Shown here piece by piece: positions 9,873-18,192 of a stretch of DNA of 64,000 nt; within the stretch, counting starts at the first letter, position 1, and every line of letters begins with the position of its first letter. A model generated the notes under the pieces. The model ran no database searches. It saw only the letters and a program-made list of their open reading frames with translations, and had not been told where the DNA came from. Source of the stretch: JACQAP01 sp035548375 (GTDB taxonomy: Bacteria; Pseudomonadota; Gammaproteobacteria; Burkholderiales; JACQAP01); NCBI GenBank assembly GCA_035548375.1, contig DASZTG010000031.1, forward strand, positions 11,118 to 75,117. Reading direction: 5' to 3'. The position numbers and the translations under genes were made by a program.

Positions 9873-11858
9873 CTACTTGCTGTGTTTCGCGAGGTTGTCG
9901 ACGACCGACAGCAACTCGCTGACTTCGACCGGCTTGGCGAGATGCATCTGGAAACCGGAGGCCAGCGCGCGGAAGCGATCGTCTGATCGCGCATAGGCCG
10001 TCAAGGCGATTGCCGGCACCGTGCCTCCCTTGTCAGCCGGCCGGCCGCGCACCGCGCGAATGAACGAGTAGCCGTCCTGTCCCGGCATGCCGATGTCGGA
10101 CAGCAGGACCGTCGGCACCTCGCGGTCGAGTTGCGCGAGCGCTTCGGCCGCGCCGGATGCCGTGGTTACGTTGGCGCCCGCCTGCCGCAATACGGTGGCG
10201 AGGATGTCGCGGGCGTCCTCGTCGTCGTCCACCACCAGCAGCTTCGTTCCCGACAAATCGGGCGTCTTGCCGGGTTCCGGCTTGCCCGATACGTGCATGG
10301 CGCCAGGGGGAAGGGGTGAGGCCTTGGCATCGTCTATCGAGCGCACGGGCAGCGTTACCGTGAAGATCGAGCCGCGGCCTTTGCCCTCGCTTTCGGCGCG
10401 CACGCGGCCGCCGTGCAGCTCGACCAGTTGCCGCACGATCGCCAGCCCGAGTCCGAGGCCCGGGTGCTTGCGCGTGCTGCTGCCGTCGGCCTGGCGGAAC
10501 GGATGGAACACGAAGGGCAGGAAATGCGGATCGATGCCGGCGCCGTCGTCCTTGACGGTCAGCACGACGTTCGAGCCCACGCGCTCGACTTTCACATCGA
10601 TGTTGCCGTCCTTGCCGGAAAATTTCACGGCGTTGGTCAGCAGGTTCCACGCGACCTGCTGCAGGCGGTCCGGGTCGGCGGCCGTCAAGCCGATGTTGCG
10701 GTCCAGATCGACAATCAGGTTGACGCCCTTCGCCTGCGCGGCCGGCCTGACGGTGTCGAGCGCCATCTCGACCACCGTGACCGGGCTGGTGGCGCGGACG
10801 TCCAGCCGCAGCTTGCCGCTGATGATGCGCGAAACGTCCAGCAGGTCGTTGATGAGCTGGCTTTGCGACTGCGCGCTGCGATCTATGGATTCCAGCGCGC
10901 GCGTCGACGCGGAAGTGTCCAGCTGTCCCGAGCGTAGCAGGTGGATCCAGCCGATGATGGCGTTGAGCGGCGTGCGCAACTCGTGCGAGACCGTGGCCAG
11001 GAATTCGTCCTTGAGCCGCGTCGCATCCTCGGCTTCGAGCCGCGCCGCCTGCTCGCGCTTGAGCAGCTCTTCGCGCTCGATCTCGGCGCGCTTGCGCTCG
11101 GTGATGTCCAGGGCGACGCCGATGATCTGCGCGGCGCGGCCACCCGCGTCGCGCACGACGGTGGCCTGCGATGCGATCCAGCAAACGTCGCCATTGCGGC
11201 TGATCGCGCGGTATTGCACGTCGTATGGCGCGCTATCCGCGAGTGCGGCCGCCAGCGCGGCGTCGAGATTGTCGCGATCGTCGGGATGCAGGCGATACAG
11301 GCCGCCGCTGGAGAGTTGGCCGATCGCGGGCAGGTCGCAGCCGCCGGTGAATTCCACCGCCGAGAGCGACGTGCGCCCCGAGAGGTCGACGTTCCAGGTG
11401 TTCAGCTTTGCGGTACTGGTGGCGAGGCGCAGCACGCGCTCGTTCTCGCGGACTTTCTCCTCGGCGCGGCGCAGGCGCAGCAGCGCGCGCACGTTGGCCA
11501 GGAGTTCGCCGGGCTCCATCGGCTCAACCAGGTAGCTGTCGGCGCCGCTGTCCAGCGCCTTGATGCGCGACGATCCGTCCACGAAGGTGGCGGAGGTCTG
11601 CAGCACGAGCGTCAGCGCGAGATTCGGGTTGGCGCGAATCGTGCGGCAGATGTCCATGCCGTTCATGTCCGGCAGCTTGACGTCGAGCAGGATCAGCGCC
11701 GGCCGGTGCTCATCGATGAGCTGCAGCGCTTGCGTGCCGGTCCCCGCTTCGATGACGGTGAACCCGTTGGCGCGCAGCACCCGGCTTTTGGCGTAGCGCA
11801 TTGCCTCGTTGTCGTCGACATTCAGGATCAGCGGCTGGCTTTGGATTTGTTCCGGCAT
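9873..11858 (-). CDS. Hybrid sensor histidine kinase, REC-PAS-HisKA-HATPase-REC
   Basis: A 661-residue cytoplasmic hybrid kinase without membrane segments. Domains in order: receiver (phospho-acceptor Asp59 in LLDVKLPDMNG), PAS ending in GVALDITERKRAE, HisKA with FLATVSHELRTPLNAIIGW, HATPase with NLLTNAVKF and GLGLGLAIV, and a C-terminal receiver (LLSDIGMPGQDGY). The start is ATG at 11858; the frame is open further upstream but that part overlaps the preceding gene. It is the last gene of the rsbR-rsbS-rsbT cluster, 20 bp after another hybrid kinase, so it is a likely output or integrator of the stressosome. No DNA-binding output domain is present. Confidence 0.93.
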   Translation of the reverse strand: MPEQIQSQPLILNVDDNEAMRYAKSRVLRANGFTVIEAGTGTQALQLIDEHRPALILLDVKLPDMNGMDICRTIRANPNLALTLVLQTSATFVDGSSRIKALDSGADSYLVEPMEPGELLANVRALLRLRRAEEKVRENERVLRLATSTAKLNTWNVDLSGRTSLSAVEFTGGCDLPAIGQLSSGGLYRLHPDDRDNLDAALAAALADSAPYDVQYRAISRNGDVCWIASQATVVRDAGGRAAQIIGVALDITERKRAEIEREELLKREQAARLEAEDATRLKDEFLATVSHELRTPLNAIIGWIHLLRSGQLDTSASTRALESIDRSAQSQSQLINDLLDVSRIISGKLRLDVRATSPVTVVEMALDTVRPAAQAKGVNLIVDLDRNIGLTAADPDRLQQVAWNLLTNAVKFSGKDGNIDVKVERVGSNVVLTVKDDGAGIDPHFLPFVFHPFRQADGSSTRKHPGLGLGLAIVRQLVELHGGRVRAESEGKGRGSIFTVTLPVRSIDDAKASPLPPGAMHVSGKPEPGKTPDLSGTKLLVVDDDEDARDILATVLRQAGANVTTASGAAEALAQLDREVPTVLLSDIGMPGQDGYSFIRAVRGRPADKGGTVPAIALTAYARSDDRFRALASGFQMHLAKPVEVSELLSVVDNLAKHSK

Positions 11859-11878
11859 GGCGAGTGTCCGTTGGCGTA

Positions 11879-13678
11879 TCACTGGTACAGGATGGAGGCG
11901 CGCGCAAGCGCGCCGTGGACAAGCTCGGGCGAAAGGTCGTCCTTGTGCAGGACGGCCGCGGCACGGCGGAAATCGTAGCTTTCTATGATGTCGGGCGACA
12001 ACGTGCTGATCATGACCACCGGGATCGCGCGGGTCGCGGGATCGCCCTTGAGGTCGGCCAGTACTTCGGAGCCGTCGCGGCTGGGCATCTTCACGTCGAG
12101 GAAGATGAGGTCTGGCCTCAGCGCGCGCGCCCGCTGCAGCCCTGAGATGCCGTCGATGGCCTCCAGCACGCGCACGGGATAGCTCGCGAGCAGCTTGTGC
12201 AGCACGTAGCGCGCGGAATCGTCGTCGTCGATGATGAGGACGGTGGCGCGGTGCTGGTGCTGCGCATCGGCCGTCGCGTCCGCTTCGATGGCGGCGGCCT
12301 GCGCCGCCTTCGCGGACCCTCGACGCGGGGATTCCGGCGCGCCGGGATACTCGACCGGGATGGTGGCCGAGAAGGTCGAGCCGACGCCGGACTCGCTTTC
12401 CAGGGTCAGGAAACCGCCGAGCAATGCGGCAAGGCGCCGGCACAGCGGCAGGCCCAGGCCGGTGCCCTTTACCTTGGTCTGCATGGAGTTGGCGACCTGC
12501 TGGAATTCCTCGAACACGCGCTCCTGGTCCGCCGCCGCGATGCCGATTCCCGTATCGGCGACCGAGAAGCGGACCGCGTTTTCCGTCGCCACGAATTCGG
12601 CGCGCACGCGAATCTCGCCGCGTTCGGTGAACTTCAGCGCGTTGGAAATGAAATTGCGCAGGATCTGCGCGATCTTCCCCTCGTCCGTGGTCATCATTGG
12701 CAGGCCGTCCGGATCCTCGAACACGAGCCGCACGGATTCGACCACCAGCAGCGGGCGAAGCATGCCGCGCAACGCGCTGAACATGGTCTCGATGGAGAAC
12801 TCGACCGCGTGCACCTCGGTCTTGCCCGCCTCGATCTTGGCGATGTCGAGCAGGTCGTCCACCAGGGCCGTCAGGTCCTCGACCGCCTTGGCGATGAAGC
12901 GCATCTGCTTTTCCTGCTCCTCGTTCAGGTCGCCGTCGACGCGTTCGAGCAGCATGCGCGATAGCGCGCGGATCGAGTTCAGCGGCGTGCGGAACTCATG
13001 GCTCATGTTCGACAGGAAGCGCGACTTGGTCTCGTCCGCGCGCCGCAGGGAATCCGCCTTCTCGTCGAGCTCCGCGTACAGGGCCACCACGCCGCGGTTG
13101 GTATCCTCGAGCTCGCGGTTGAGGCGCAGCATCTCGTCCTGGCGTTCATTCAGTGCGGCGAGCGCGCGCATCATGTCGTGGTTCTGCTGCTGCAGCTCCT
13201 GCATCGCGCTTTGCGGCGCCTTCGCGATTTCTCCGGCCAGCCGCGTCAGCGTCGCGCCGTCCGGCGTCGGCGCGCCGGCAGGCAGCTGCTTCTTCAGCGT
13301 GACGGTCGTGCCTTTTGCCGGGTCGGTCTCGACGTCGCAACCATCCATCAGGCGCTGCGCGCCGATGATGCCGAGGCCCATGCCGGTGGGGGAATGGTAG
13401 CGCCCGCTCAGGACGTAATCGAGGTTGCGGATGCCGGGGCCGGAATCGGAAATGCGGATGACGAGCGCGGGCGGTTGTTGCCGGGCGTCGATCAGGAAAT
13501 CGGCTTTTCCGCCGCCGGCGTACACGAAGGCGTTGCGGGCGATTTCCGATACGGCCGTGGTGATGCGGGTCAGCTCGTTTTCCTCGAATCCCAGGAAGGC
13601 GGCGATTTGCCGGGCGCGCTGGCGCGCTGCGACGACGTCCTGCTCGAACTTGAGCATGACCGTCAGGATCTTCGTCAT
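11879..13678 (-). CDS. Hybrid histidine kinase with N-terminal RsbT-like ATPase domain
   Basis: A 599-residue protein with two ATPase modules. Residues ~1-135 are an RsbT/anti-sigma-type HATPase (AVSEIARNAFVYAGGG, SDSGPGI, GMGLGIIGAQRLMD). After a helical linker come HisKA (FLSNMSHEFRTPLNSIRAL), a full HATPase_c (NFISNALKFTERGE, DTGIGI, GTGLGLPLC) and a C-terminal receiver (LIFLDVKMPSRDGSEVL). The start shares ATGA with the stop of the upstream phosphatase gene. The fusion of an RsbT-like switch kinase to a phosphorelay kinase suggests direct coupling of stressosome state to two-component signalling; that coupling is inference. Confidence 0.91.
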   Translation of the reverse strand: MTKILTVMLKFEQDVVAARQRARQIAAFLGFEENELTRITTAVSEIARNAFVYAGGGKADFLIDARQQPPALVIRISDSGPGIRNLDYVLSGRYHSPTGMGLGIIGAQRLMDGCDVETDPAKGTTVTLKKQLPAGAPTPDGATLTRLAGEIAKAPQSAMQELQQQNHDMMRALAALNERQDEMLRLNRELEDTNRGVVALYAELDEKADSLRRADETKSRFLSNMSHEFRTPLNSIRALSRMLLERVDGDLNEEQEKQMRFIAKAVEDLTALVDDLLDIAKIEAGKTEVHAVEFSIETMFSALRGMLRPLLVVESVRLVFEDPDGLPMMTTDEGKIAQILRNFISNALKFTERGEIRVRAEFVATENAVRFSVADTGIGIAAADQERVFEEFQQVANSMQTKVKGTGLGLPLCRRLAALLGGFLTLESESGVGSTFSATIPVEYPGAPESPRRGSAKAAQAAAIEADATADAQHQHRATVLIIDDDDSARYVLHKLLASYPVRVLEAIDGISGLQRARALRPDLIFLDVKMPSRDGSEVLADLKGDPATRAIPVVMISTLSPDIIESYDFRRAAAVLHKDDLSPELVHGALARASILYQ

Positions 13679-14709
13679 GCGGCCTCTCCGACCTGCTGCT
13701 GCGCCGCCGGTTTCTCGTCTCGCGCGACCACCACGGTGACGTCGTCGCGCCCGCGCGTGAAGTCGCGGAACAGCACGCCGGCGATGACGCCAGGGTGCCG
13801 GCTCGCCAGTCCCGGGTAGGCGGCGAGGTTCCATTGCGTGGCGAGGCCGTCGGAATGCATGACCAGCAGCGCGCCGGCGGGCCAGGGCGCGGAGAACTCC
13901 TGGATCTTGCGCACCGAGTGCCCGATGATGCCGGCGTGCGAGGCGAAGAAGCGCGCGCGGTCGCCGGCGACCACGGCGCAGGAGACATTGCCGATGCCCG
14001 CAAAGCGGCATACGCCGATGGAATGCTCGATGGCGCAGACCGACACCGCGGCGCCGCGGGTCGCGCGGGATGCGGCATGGATGTCGTCGAGCACGGACGC
14101 CGGATCCTGCGCGCCTTTCTTCTGCGCCACGTCCACCGCCACGCGCGCCGCCTTGTGAGCGTCGGGACCGTGCCCCAGGCCATCGGCGACCATGAGCATG
14201 TGGCGGCGGTCCTGCCGGGTGAAAGTCCAGTCGTCGCCGCATTCCTCTTCGCCCGGCTTGGGCAGGCACACGGCACCCATCGTCATGCCGGCGGCCACGC
14301 CGTTCGGCTTGCCCGACGCGAAGCGCGTGCAGACCACGGTGCCCTTGCCGGGGGCGGAGAAGACGTCGAATACGCTGGCCAGTCGCGACAGCGAACCCAG
14401 GCCGGTGCCCATGGTGCCGGCGGTGGAGAAGCCGTCGCGCATCGAGCTTGCCATGTCCGCCATGCCGGCACCCCGGTCCAGCGCCAGGATCTCCAGCCCG
14501 CCGCCTTCCGACGAGTCGAGGGCCCGCACGAGCAGCTCGCCGCCTTTGCCGTGCTTGATGAGGTTGCTGCCGAGTTCATTGACCGCGATCGCGACCTTTC
14601 CGGCTTCCGCTTCCGCCATGCCGATTTTCGCGGCGATGTCCTGCACCGTGCGCCTTGCGAGGCCGGTCTGGCTGGAGTCCTGTATTTCGAACCTGAATTG
14701 CCTGTTCAC
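13675..14709 (-). CDS. RsbT-like ATPase domain fused to RsbX/SpoIIE-type PP2C phosphatase
   Basis: A 344-residue protein. The N-terminal ~135 residues resemble the HATPase fold of RsbT (AVNELGSNLIKHGKGGE, DRGAGM, GTGLGSLSRLASVF). The C-terminal ~200 residues resemble RsbX/SpoIIE PP2C phosphatases (MLMVADGLGHGPDAHKAA, FAGIGNVSC, LVMHSDGL, GRDDVTVVVARD). In stressosome systems RsbX dephosphorylates RsbR/RsbS and resets the complex, so this is the likely reset factor. The start is a GTG at 14709; no strong Shine-Dalgarno is seen. It lies 45 bp after rsbT and overlaps the next kinase gene by ATGA. Confidence 0.9.
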   Translation of the reverse strand: MNRQFRFEIQDSSQTGLARRTVQDIAAKIGMAEAEAGKVAIAVNELGSNLIKHGKGGELLVRALDSSEGGGLEILALDRGAGMADMASSMRDGFSTAGTMGTGLGSLSRLASVFDVFSAPGKGTVVCTRFASGKPNGVAAGMTMGAVCLPKPGEEECGDDWTFTRQDRRHMLMVADGLGHGPDAHKAARVAVDVAQKKGAQDPASVLDDIHAASRATRGAAVSVCAIEHSIGVCRFAGIGNVSCAVVAGDRARFFASHAGIIGHSVRKIQEFSAPWPAGALLVMHSDGLATQWNLAAYPGLASRHPGVIAGVLFRDFTRGRDDVTVVVARDEKPAAQQQVGEAA

Positions 14710-14754
14710 GATATTTGAATCCGTGCGCCGCCGAAAAAATTTACGCCGGCCGGC

Positions 14755-15159
14755 CTAGCGCCAGCGCTTGATGGTGATACGCGTGCCTTCTCCGGGCTTC
14801 GATTGGATGTGGAACTCGCTCGACAGGCGCTTGGCACCGCCGAGTCCCAGCCCCATGCCCGAGCCGGTGGTATAGCCGTCCTTCAGCGCAAGCTCGACGT
14901 CCGGAATGCCCTTGCCCTTGTCGCTGAACGTCAGGCTGAGGCCGCGGCGGTTCGTTTCCAGCAGCGGCTCGATTTTCATCTCGCCGCCGCCGCCGTGGAT
15001 GATGGTGTTGCGCCCGAGCTCGCTCGCGGCGGTGACCAGCTTGGTCTGGTCGACGAGGCTGAATCCCAGGCTCACCGAATGCTGGCGCACCGCCTGGCGC
15101 ATGCGCACGACATCCTCAGTCGTCTTGAGCTCGAGGACCTGGGTTTCGATCGCGTTCAA
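14755..15159 (-). CDS. rsbT: RsbT-like serine/threonine switch kinase
   Basis: A 134-residue GHKL ATPase with ASELGRNTIIHGGGG, FSDKGKGIPD and SGMGLGLGGAKRL. This is the RsbT type, which phosphorylates RsbS and RsbR and is released from the stressosome to act on a partner. The start is a TTG at 15159 preceded by GGGGA about 6 bases upstream. It sits 18 bp after rsbS in the canonical R-S-T order. No RsbU or sigma-B gene is visible here; instead, hybrid kinases follow. Confidence 0.92.
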   Translation of the reverse strand: MNAIETQVLELKTTEDVVRMRQAVRQHSVSLGFSLVDQTKLVTAASELGRNTIIHGGGGEMKIEPLLETNRRGLSLTFSDKGKGIPDVELALKDGYTTGSGMGLGLGGAKRLSSEFHIQSKPGEGTRITIKRWR

Positions 15160-15177
15160 GCGTTATCCCCGCATGCC

Positions 15178-15534
15178 TCAGGAAGTGACCGACCTGAGCA
15201 GGTCCATGCCGCTTTCGACGTTCAGCGCCGTGCGCACGCCTTCCAGCGAAAGGCCCAGTTCCACCAGCGTGATCGCGACGGCCGGTCGCATGCCCACCAC
15301 CACGGTCTGCGCGTCGAGCACGCGCGCCATTTTCGAGATGTCGCTGATCATGCGGCCGATGAATGAGTCGACCAGATCGAGCGCGGAGATGTCGAGCAGG
15401 ACGCCGCGCGCGCGATCGGAGACGATTTTTGCAGTGAGGTCGTCCTGCAAGGTCATTGCGAGCTGGTCGTGCATGTCGACCTGGATCGTGACCAGCAGGT
15501 ATTGGCCCATTTTCAGGATTGGAATGCGTTCCAT
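15178..15534 (-). CDS. rsbS: Stressosome scaffold STAS protein RsbS
   Basis: A 118-residue single STAS domain. The segment LLDISALDLVDSFIGR carries the Ser (residue 57) that corresponds to the RsbT-phosphorylated serine of RsbS. In known stressosomes RsbS co-assembles with RsbR and sequesters RsbT. The ATG at 15534 has an AGGAG upstream. It lies 15 bp after rsbR. Confidence 0.93.
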   Translation of the reverse strand: MERIPILKMGQYLLVTIQVDMHDQLAMTLQDDLTAKIVSDRARGVLLDISALDLVDSFIGRMISDISKMARVLDAQTVVVGMRPAVAITLVELGLSLEGVRTALNVESGMDLLRSVTS

Positions 15535-15549
15535 GCCGTCTCCTGCCCG

Positions 15550-16404
15550 TCAGGCCGGCTTGACCGAGAGCCCGATGCGCTTCAGCGCGATCGAAAAGGC
15601 GTCCGCAAGGGTCGATTTGGTGATCACGTCCGTGAGGTCGACGCCCAGGTGAACGATGGTCTGCGCAATCTGCGGCCGGATGCCGCTGATGATGCAGTCC
15701 GCGCCCATCAGCCGCGCGGCGGCGACCGTCTTGAGCAGGTGCTGCGCGACCAGCGTATCAACCGTCGGCACGCCCGTGATGTCGATGATGGCCAGCGGCG
15801 CGCCCGTCTCGACAATCTTCGTCAGCAGGTTTTCCATGACGACCTGGGTGCGTTCGCTGTCCAGCGTGCCGATCAGCGGCAGCGCCAGGATGCCCTGCCA
15901 GAGCTGCACCACCGGCGTGGACAGTTCCATGAGTTCGCGCTGCTGCCGGTCGATGATCTCGTTGCGGCTCTTCTGGTAGACCTCGGTGGTATACAGTCCC
16001 AGCTTGTCCAGCAGCGCTGTCAGGGTCCAGGTTGCGTCGGCGAGCGCGGCCGGGTCGCTTTCCAGTTCCGCGCGCACGCGCGCGTACAGCGGCTCCTTCA
16101 GCGAAAACACGAAGGTCGCGGTTTCCGACGGGCTGAAGCCCTGCAGGGCGCGCGAGCGGGAAATCTGGCCGAGGAGTTCGCGAACCTCGCTCCAGGCGGG
16201 AGCATTGACGTCGGCCGGTGCGTTCTGTTCCAGCGCCGTCGTGAACAGGCCGAGGAATTGCTGGGATTGCTGGCGCAAGTCGGATTCGGTCATCAGGTCC
16301 GCGCGCAGGCTGGAGGACGAAAGCTGCAGCTTGACCCAATCGGCGAGCACGCCTCTCTCGTCGCGATTCAAGATGACAGACACGCTGTTTTTGTTTGACT
16401 TCAT
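15550..16404 (-). CDS. rsbR: Stressosome sensor RsbR (RsbRD N-terminal domain plus STAS)
   Basis: A 284-residue protein with a helical N-terminal sensor region of the RsbRD type (~1-150), a linker helix, and a C-terminal STAS domain with IIDITGVPTVDTLVAQHL, which keeps threonines at the RsbT phosphorylation positions. The start is ATG at 16404, preceded by GGAGG six bases away; a TTG further upstream is less likely. The N-terminal domain is not a globin-like B. subtilis RsbR sensor, so its input is unknown. First gene of the cluster. Confidence 0.91.
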   Translation of the reverse strand: MKSNKNSVSVILNRDERGVLADWVKLQLSSSSLRADLMTESDLRQQSQQFLGLFTTALEQNAPADVNAPAWSEVRELLGQISRSRALQGFSPSETATFVFSLKEPLYARVRAELESDPAALADATWTLTALLDKLGLYTTEVYQKSRNEIIDRQQRELMELSTPVVQLWQGILALPLIGTLDSERTQVVMENLLTKIVETGAPLAIIDITGVPTVDTLVAQHLLKTVAAARLMGADCIISGIRPQIAQTIVHLGVDLTDVITKSTLADAFSIALKRIGLSVKPA

Positions 16405-16722
16405 CCCATCCTCCGTGGCGGGGTTTGACAAGGGCTGGGCCCGATTGATCGGCGTGAGTGCTGCCGGAAATATTTAGCCAGGAACGTGTCGTCGAACCGT
16501 TGCGTCCGGCTCAAGTACCGGGGCGGGCCGACGGGACATTGCGGGCGGACCGCCAGGGGACGACGGGCCGCAAAACCGCGGGTGCGACACTGTATGCGTT
16601 TTGCCAGTGCGCGCCAACAGAAAAGTCGCCTGGCCACCGGATATACCGTGAGTGCCGGTCGAACATTGCCGGGCACGCCGCTGTTCCGGTGCCGAAAAGG
16701 CTGGAATGCAGACAGACGGGTG
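16405..16722. other. Intergenic region upstream of rsbR; possible minus-strand promoter
   Basis: About 318 bp without a supported gene. On the minus strand a possible sigma70-type promoter for rsbR can be read: TTGGCG (16612-16617) and TACAGT (16589-16594) with a 17-base spacer, each matching 4 of 6 consensus positions. It would give a long 5' leader of about 175 bases. Nothing else is recognisable. Confidence 0.35.
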
Positions 16723-17070
16723 TTACGTCGCCGTCAGGCTGAGGCAGGCGCCGAGGAACGCCGCCTCGTGCTGTTCCGCCGGCCCGGGCTCGTCGAAAAC
16801 CTTGAACACGGCGTCGCTCAGCAACTTTTCGTCTCCCACGTCCTGAACGAACCAGCGCAGCTGCGGCGGAAACGACTGGATGAGCATCAGGTCTTCGGCC
16901 AGCTTGCCGACGAAGAATTCGCGCGTGATGCCGGCGTCGCGCGCCAGCGCCGCGTTGCGGATGAATTCGCCGCCTTCGGCGCACTCCGTGCGGCTCAGGT
17001 CGTGGGCTCCGGCGGACAAGGGCAGCATCGCGCAAAGGACGATGCCTGTGGCAACCGCGTTCCGAATCAT
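16723..17070 (-). CDS. Small exported protein of unknown function
   Basis: A 115-residue protein starting MIRNAVATGIVLCAMLPL with a typical Sec signal peptide and likely cleavage after SAGA. Mature part ~95 residues, with two cysteines (CAEGGEF and GACLSLTAT) that could form a disulfide in the periplasm. The ATG at 17070 is chosen because GGAGG lies 7 bases upstream; ATG or TTG codons further up lack this. No family recognised. Divergent from another small exported protein at 17213. Confidence 0.75.
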   Translation of the reverse strand: MIRNAVATGIVLCAMLPLSAGAHDLSRTECAEGGEFIRNAALARDAGITREFFVGKLAEDLMLIQSFPPQLRWFVQDVGDEKLLSDAVFKVFDEPGPAEQHEAAFLGACLSLTAT

Positions 17071-17212
17071 TGTGGCCTCCATGTGCAGCCCCCGGAGCAT
17101 GCGTGGCTTCGCCGGCGATGCAGGGCGCTTCGCATGCGGCTGGCGATATCCATTCTGCTACACTCGACCGCCTTGCGCCGCAAGCCGTTTCCTGCAACGT
17201 GAGAGGCCTGCA

Positions 17213-17548
17213 ATGAAAAAAAGTTTCCTGCTGGCGTGCACCTTCCTGCTCGCCTGGCCGGCATATGCGGATCGCATCAGCCGGATGAGTCCGACCGAAC
17301 TGTGCACCTACACCGCCCAGCTGCAGGTGGCGGCATATTATTACTTCGAGCAGGGCAGGCCGCGCCAGGAGATCGTCCTGCACTGGCATGGCGATGAAAC
17401 GCAGAACGAGGTCGACTTCGTCAACAAGACGATCGCGGATGCCTATGCCTGGCTGGAAGCGTGGAAGTCGAGCAGCAACGACCTGCTGCCGGTCACGTCG
17501 TTCGGCGACATGGTGTACCAGTCGTGCATGAAAAGGCTGGAATCCTGA
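17213..17548 (+). CDS. Small exported protein of unknown function
   Basis: A 111-residue protein with signal peptide MKKSFLLACTFLLAWPAYA and a mature domain with one cysteine near the front (ELCTYTAQ) and one at the end (YQSCMKRLES). The start ATG has GAGAGG upstream. The size and paired cysteines resemble its divergent neighbour at 16723-17070, whose mature part also begins and ends with a cysteine, so the two may be distant relatives; this is only an impression. Followed by a hairpin at 17610-17630. Confidence 0.75.
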   Translation: MKKSFLLACTFLLAWPAYADRISRMSPTELCTYTAQLQVAAYYYFEQGRPRQEIVLHWHGDETQNEVDFVNKTIADAYAWLEAWKSSSNDLLPVTSFGDMVYQSCMKRLES

Positions 17549-17609
17549 CGGCGGTGATGGAGGCCGGCCCGGTGCCGACCGGTTAATCCGCAGGCGTCAA
17601 AAAGCAGAA

Positions 17610-17630
17610 GGGGTGCGCAATGCGCACCCC
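17610..17630 (-). terminator. Rho-independent terminator between convergent genes
   Basis: A perfect 9-bp stem GGGGTGCGC / GCGCACCCC with a 3-base loop. Read on the minus strand it is followed by TTCTGCTTTTT, so it probably terminates the minus-strand gene 17662-18060. The plus-strand side lacks a T run. Confidence 0.75.
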
Positions 17631-17661
17631 CTCCAGACAGAGCCACCCTCTACGCAGGTCT

Positions 17662-18060
17662 TCAGCCGTTGCAAACGGTCGCAATCATGCCGATGACCGC
17701 GGGGTCCGCCGGATCCTGGTAGAGCGAAGGCTGGTCGATCTGCCCCGTCCATACCGTGCTGCCGGTACCGATCTCGCCCGAGGTCATGGTCCATTGCTCG
17801 AAGCCGATGCTGCGATCCTCGCAGCGCACGGCGTAAAGCAGGATTTCGGACTTGTGCGGATACGCCTCGTCGCCGATGGTCTGCACGGTGCTGTAGCTGC
17901 GCAGCACGCGCGCCTTTTTCAGGTTGCCGGCGTCATGGATGCTGCCCTTGTCGACGAACACGACCTCGTTGCCGTCGCTGGCGACGCGGGTCCATTCCGC
18001 GGCGAACGCCGAGGTGGCCGCCAACAAGATCAATGCGATTGCCCATTTTGCTGCCTTCAT
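17662..18060 (-). CDS. Exported protein resembling surface-adhesin E family
   Basis: A 132-residue protein with a Sec signal (MKAAKWAIALILLAATSAFA) followed by EWTRVASDGNEVVFVDKGSI. The W...V..D..G....D..SI pattern, the S....Y....C mid region and a C-terminal CNG resemble the small adhesin E / periplasmic proteins common in betaproteobacteria. Two cysteines (RCEDRS and TVCNG) may pair. Specific function unknown. Divergent from the LysR gene across 132 bp, and closed by the terminator at 17610-17630. Confidence 0.75.
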   Translation of the reverse strand: MKAAKWAIALILLAATSAFAAEWTRVASDGNEVVFVDKGSIHDAGNLKKARVLRSYSTVQTIGDEAYPHKSEILLYAVRCEDRSIGFEQWTMTSGEIGTGSTVWTGQIDQPSLYQDPADPAVIGMIATVCNG

Positions 18061-18192
18061 GATTCTTCCTTTCCTCGATTTGCCCGCAACATGATTTGTT
18101 GCATGGCAACAATCTAGGCCTTCGAAAGGGAAACATGAAGACAGGCAGGTCGCATATCATTCATTCCACCTGGGCATGATCGGGAAGGAAAA

